A stretch of DNA of 8,116 nt, taken from assembly GCA_001803645.1 (NCBI GenBank), contig MHDW01000004.1, positions 183-8,298 of the forward strand. The letters are read 5' to 3'. Origin of the DNA: Nitrospirae bacterium GWC2_42_7. GTDB taxonomy: Bacteria > Nitrospirota > Thermodesulfovibrionia > Thermodesulfovibrionales > UBA6898. The notes under the pieces were generated by a model that saw only the letters and a list, made by a program, of their open reading frames with translations, searched no databases and had not been told where the DNA came from. Below, piece after piece: positions 6,409 to 8,116 of this stretch. Every line of letters starts with the position of its first letter. Positions within the stretch are counted from its first letter, which is position 1. The position numbers and the translations under genes were made by a program.

Positions 6409-6431
6409 ATTTTAAAAGACAATTTTAAAAG
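6409..6431. repeat. Tandem pair of a 10-base AT-rich repeat
   Basis: attttaaaag occurs at 6409-6418 and again at 6422-6431, with a period of 13 bases, just upstream of the Shine-Dalgarno site of the exported His-rich protein. On the coding strand each copy contains TTTTAAAAT. It could be a protein-binding site or chance in an AT-rich leader. Confidence 0.4.
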
Positions 6432-6457
6432 TCCTGTTTAACAAAACGATCCTTTGT

Positions 6458-7642
6458 TTATTTTGTTATCTCATAAATTTCGACTCGGTTATCTCCAACA
6501 GCCCAAGTCTTACCATCTTCAGACATTGATACTACAGGCCGTGCATTATAGCGTTTCTGCCATAAAAGATTACCAGACCTATCAAAAACGAGCGCATCAT
6601 AATTAGCAATAGTGCCAACTATAGAATTGCCAGACTTGCTTACAGCAATACATTGCTTGCCACAATAAATTCCCGGATAGATATTAGATCTCCATAGGAG
6701 ATCGCCGTTAGTCGAAAACATGGCAACAGTCCCGTCTTTCCGCGCGATTATAAAGTCATCATTCGCCGCGAAATATCCGCCGTATTCACCAGACCAAACC
6801 GGCTTCCCATTTCTCAGGTTAAGAGCCGTTATTAGCCCACTATCATCACCGACGATTACAAGCCTTTTATTATCCAATATCTTAATGCAAAGAGCATGTT
6901 TTTTTGTCCTGTAATTCCAAAGAAGATCACCCTCCCTATTATATAAAGAGGCACCATTAAACCCGCTGCTCCTAACGTCTGGACCTTCCTTTGTGTCAAT
7001 TATGATATCGAACCCGCCCTTTGCCACAGCGATATAATTACCAGACTGAGAAACCGACACATCACTTCCGGTACTATCCGTGAACTTAATACCCTTTTCT
7101 TTATCCTCTGTCTCTATTGCAAGCCCGCCCGGCTTATTATCGGGAGGCATTGTGACCACAGCGACAACGGACAAATCACCCGTTGCGTCCATACTATAAG
7201 CATTATCGAGTTTCATAGACCAGAAAGTCTGGAACTTAGAATCTATAATACCTATAAGCTGCCCCCACACATATCGATAAACGGCTGTTTCTCCGTCTTT
7301 TGACGCAATGACATCAGAGACAGAAGTATTTAGATTGTTAATTGTAGTAGCTCTGACTTTTTTCTCTGGCACATTAATAAATGCGATCCTATTCCCAATC
7401 CCGGCTACAGCTCTTTTTCCATCTCCCGAAAGGTTTACATTAATAAGTGCATTATCAGCATTCTCAGTCTGTAAGAGTAGTCTAATATAAGAACCAGAGG
7501 CCGCAGGTGTTATAGCTTTAGGTGCAGTTCTGTTTTCTGTTGGATTATCAGCGCTGCACCGCACAAATAAAATAAGGACAATAACGACTAAAGCCAGTAT
7601 TCCCCAAGATGTTTTATTGTCCAGTGTCTCCCTTAAATCCAT
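6458..7642 (-). CDS. Membrane-anchored beta-propeller (PQQ/WD-like repeat) protein
   Basis: This is a 394-residue protein. One hydrophobic segment (residues 13-27, WGILALVVIVLILFV) follows a short charged N-terminus, which indicates a signal anchor with the rest outside the cytoplasm. Cys29 follows it but is preceded by VR, so it is not a lipobox. From residue 65 on the sequence repeats a strand-rich unit of about 40 residues. The clearest copies have the tryptophan-docking-like motif GxxxW: REGDLLW (236-242), RNGKPVW (277-283), TNGDLLW (311-317) and RSGNLLW (355-361). They alternate with SxxGxxxAV segments (for example VSKSGNSIV and MSEDGKTWAV). This is characteristic of PQQ-like or WD40-like propellers, often scaffolds for protein or ligand binding; no catalytic site is visible. 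AAGGAGGGG (7647-7655) precedes the ATG and overlaps the stop codon of the upstream phage-like gene, so the two are probably co-transcribed. The specific function is unknown. Confidence 0.82.
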   Translation of the reverse strand: MDLRETLDNKTSWGILALVVIVLILFVRCSADNPTENRTAPKAITPAASGSYIRLLLQTENADNALINVNLSGDGKRAVAGIGNRIAFINVPEKKVRATTINNLNTSVSDVIASKDGETAVYRYVWGQLIGIIDSKFQTFWSMKLDNAYSMDATGDLSVVAVVTMPPDNKPGGLAIETEDKEKGIKFTDSTGSDVSVSQSGNYIAVAKGGFDIIIDTKEGPDVRSSGFNGASLYNREGDLLWNYRTKKHALCIKILDNKRLVIVGDDSGLITALNLRNGKPVWSGEYGGYFAANDDFIIARKDGTVAMFSTNGDLLWRSNIYPGIYCGKQCIAVSKSGNSIVGTIANYDALVFDRSGNLLWQKRYNARPVVSMSEDGKTWAVGDNRVEIYEITK

Positions 7643-7653
7643 CTTTCCCCTCC

Positions 7654-7971
7654 TTACTGTAATATTTTTAAACGACTAAGAATTTCATCACTTTTTATAA
7701 CTTCCAGCCCTTTTTCTGACAAGTCTTTTTCTGTATATGCCCTGAATCTACAACGACAACCCTTATGAAGACGCCGCAACATCACTTTCCATATAGGATC
7801 ATCATACCAGAAAACCTTCTTGTTGAGAAAAAGACAGCCAACGCAGGTATTACAATCTTCAATCGCAACCCATTGCCAGAACGGACGATCACCAACATTA
7901 TCCAGAAAACTTTTATACCTTGCCATCGTATATTTTCGCATTTCTTTATCATGGCCATTGGGCAGCTTCAC
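7654..7971 (-). CDS. Short protein with Mu gpF-type head-morphogenesis Cys/His core
   Basis: This is a 105-residue protein read from a GTG. The core WVAIEDCNTCVGCLFLNKKV (34-53), then DDPIW (57-61) and LHKGCRCRF (68-76), matches the C-terminal half of the Mu gpF-like phage head-morphogenesis domain. Its hallmark is W-x-x-x-x-D-x-x-T-C-x-x-C-x-x-L-N-x-K-V-F ... LHxxCRC, probably a zinc-binding knuckle. Full gpF-like proteins are several times longer, and the helix normally before the core is only partly present (KEMRKYTMARYKSF). So this is either a stand-alone mini-version or the remnant of a larger minor capsid protein. The GTG overlaps the stop of the upstream 48-codon gene as GTGA, which supports translational coupling. 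Internal ATGs at residues 11 and 16 are alternatives. The upstream frame stays open for 15 more protein-like codons before a TAA. The gene stops 11 bases before the beta-propeller start. Confidence 0.65.
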   Translation of the reverse strand: MKLPNGHDKEMRKYTMARYKSFLDNVGDRPFWQWVAIEDCNTCVGCLFLNKKVFWYDDPIWKVMLRRLHKGCRCRFRAYTEKDLSEKGLEVIKSDEILSRLKILQ

Positions 7972-8114
7972 CTCTCTATCTCTCTCCCAAACCAGATGAC
8001 CTTGCCATTTATCTTAATCTCTTCAGTCTCTGCCTCTAATGGCTCATACCTTGTGTTGTCACTAATGATCTTTAGTGTTTGCCCTGGATAAATCACCTGA
8101 AGCCTTTTTATCAT
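7968..8114 (-). CDS. Small phage-like hypothetical protein, possibly cut by window edge
   Basis: This 48-codon frame runs from an ATG two bases inside the window edge to a TGA that overlaps the GTG of the gpF-like gene (GTGA). The product starts MIKRLQVIYPGQTLKIISDN and ends KINGKVIWFGREIER. It is soluble and strand-rich, with no recognised domain. The overlap and size fit a small gene in a phage structural or cargo operon. Because the window ends here, the Shine-Dalgarno site cannot be seen, and the ATG could be an internal Met of a longer gene. I do not recognise the family with certainty. Confidence 0.5.
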   Translation of the reverse strand: MIKRLQVIYPGQTLKIISDNTRYEPLEAETEEIKINGKVIWFGREIER

Positions 8115-8116
8115 TA

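Noticed and set aside
6490..7640. Beta-propeller protein as a lipoprotein
   Set aside because: The Cys at residue 29 is preceded by F-V-R, not a lipobox, and the hydrophobic segment is not followed by a small residue at -1.
7765..8091. Plus-strand open frame of 108 codons
   Set aside because: It is antisense to the gpF-like and 48-codon genes. The minus strand carries the recognisable Cys/His core.

Overview
The window is bacterial. I cannot name the organism from it. A COG1615/UPF0182 membrane protein, moderate-to-low GC and strong AGGAGG-type ribosome binding sites would fit a Deltaproteobacteria- or Nitrospirota-like genome, but this is a weak inference. Most genes are on the minus strand. 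The only plus-strand gene I support is at 2856-4055.

Left part (1-2629, minus): one large UPF0182 membrane protein, missing only its last few residues at the window edge. A divergent intergenic region (2630-2855) separates it from a plus-strand gene (2856-4055). That gene encodes an unrecognised 399-residue protein ending in a segment that looks like the helix-turn-helix of sigma-70 region 4.

Centre (4269-5756, minus): a compact three-gene operon that I read as a toxin-antitoxin-chaperone (TAC) module. It encodes an MqsR-like toxin, a YgiT/MqsA-type antitoxin with an unusual C-terminal extension of about 80 residues, and a small SecB-like chaperone. The toxin and antitoxin genes overlap by 20 bases, and the antitoxin and chaperone genes are 2 bases apart. 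Upstream lies a good sigma-70-type promoter (TTTACA, 18 bases, TATAAT). It is flanked by a perfect 20-base palindrome and a second inverted repeat that shares its TATCAT/GATA core, so the operon is probably autorepressed. In known TAC modules the chaperone protects the antitoxin through a C-terminal chaperone-addiction segment, and the long antitoxin tail here is the candidate for that role.

Right part (6128-8114, minus): a closely spaced run of four genes. In transcription order they encode a 48-residue phage-like small protein, a 105-residue protein with the Cys/His core of a Mu gpF-type head-morphogenesis domain, a membrane-anchored PQQ/WD-like beta-propeller, and a small exported His-rich YHYH-type protein. 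This looks like the edge of a prophage or a phage-derived cargo operon. No transposase, integrase, tRNA, rRNA or CRISPR array was found. The stretch 5853-6127 is AT-rich and holds no convincing gene.
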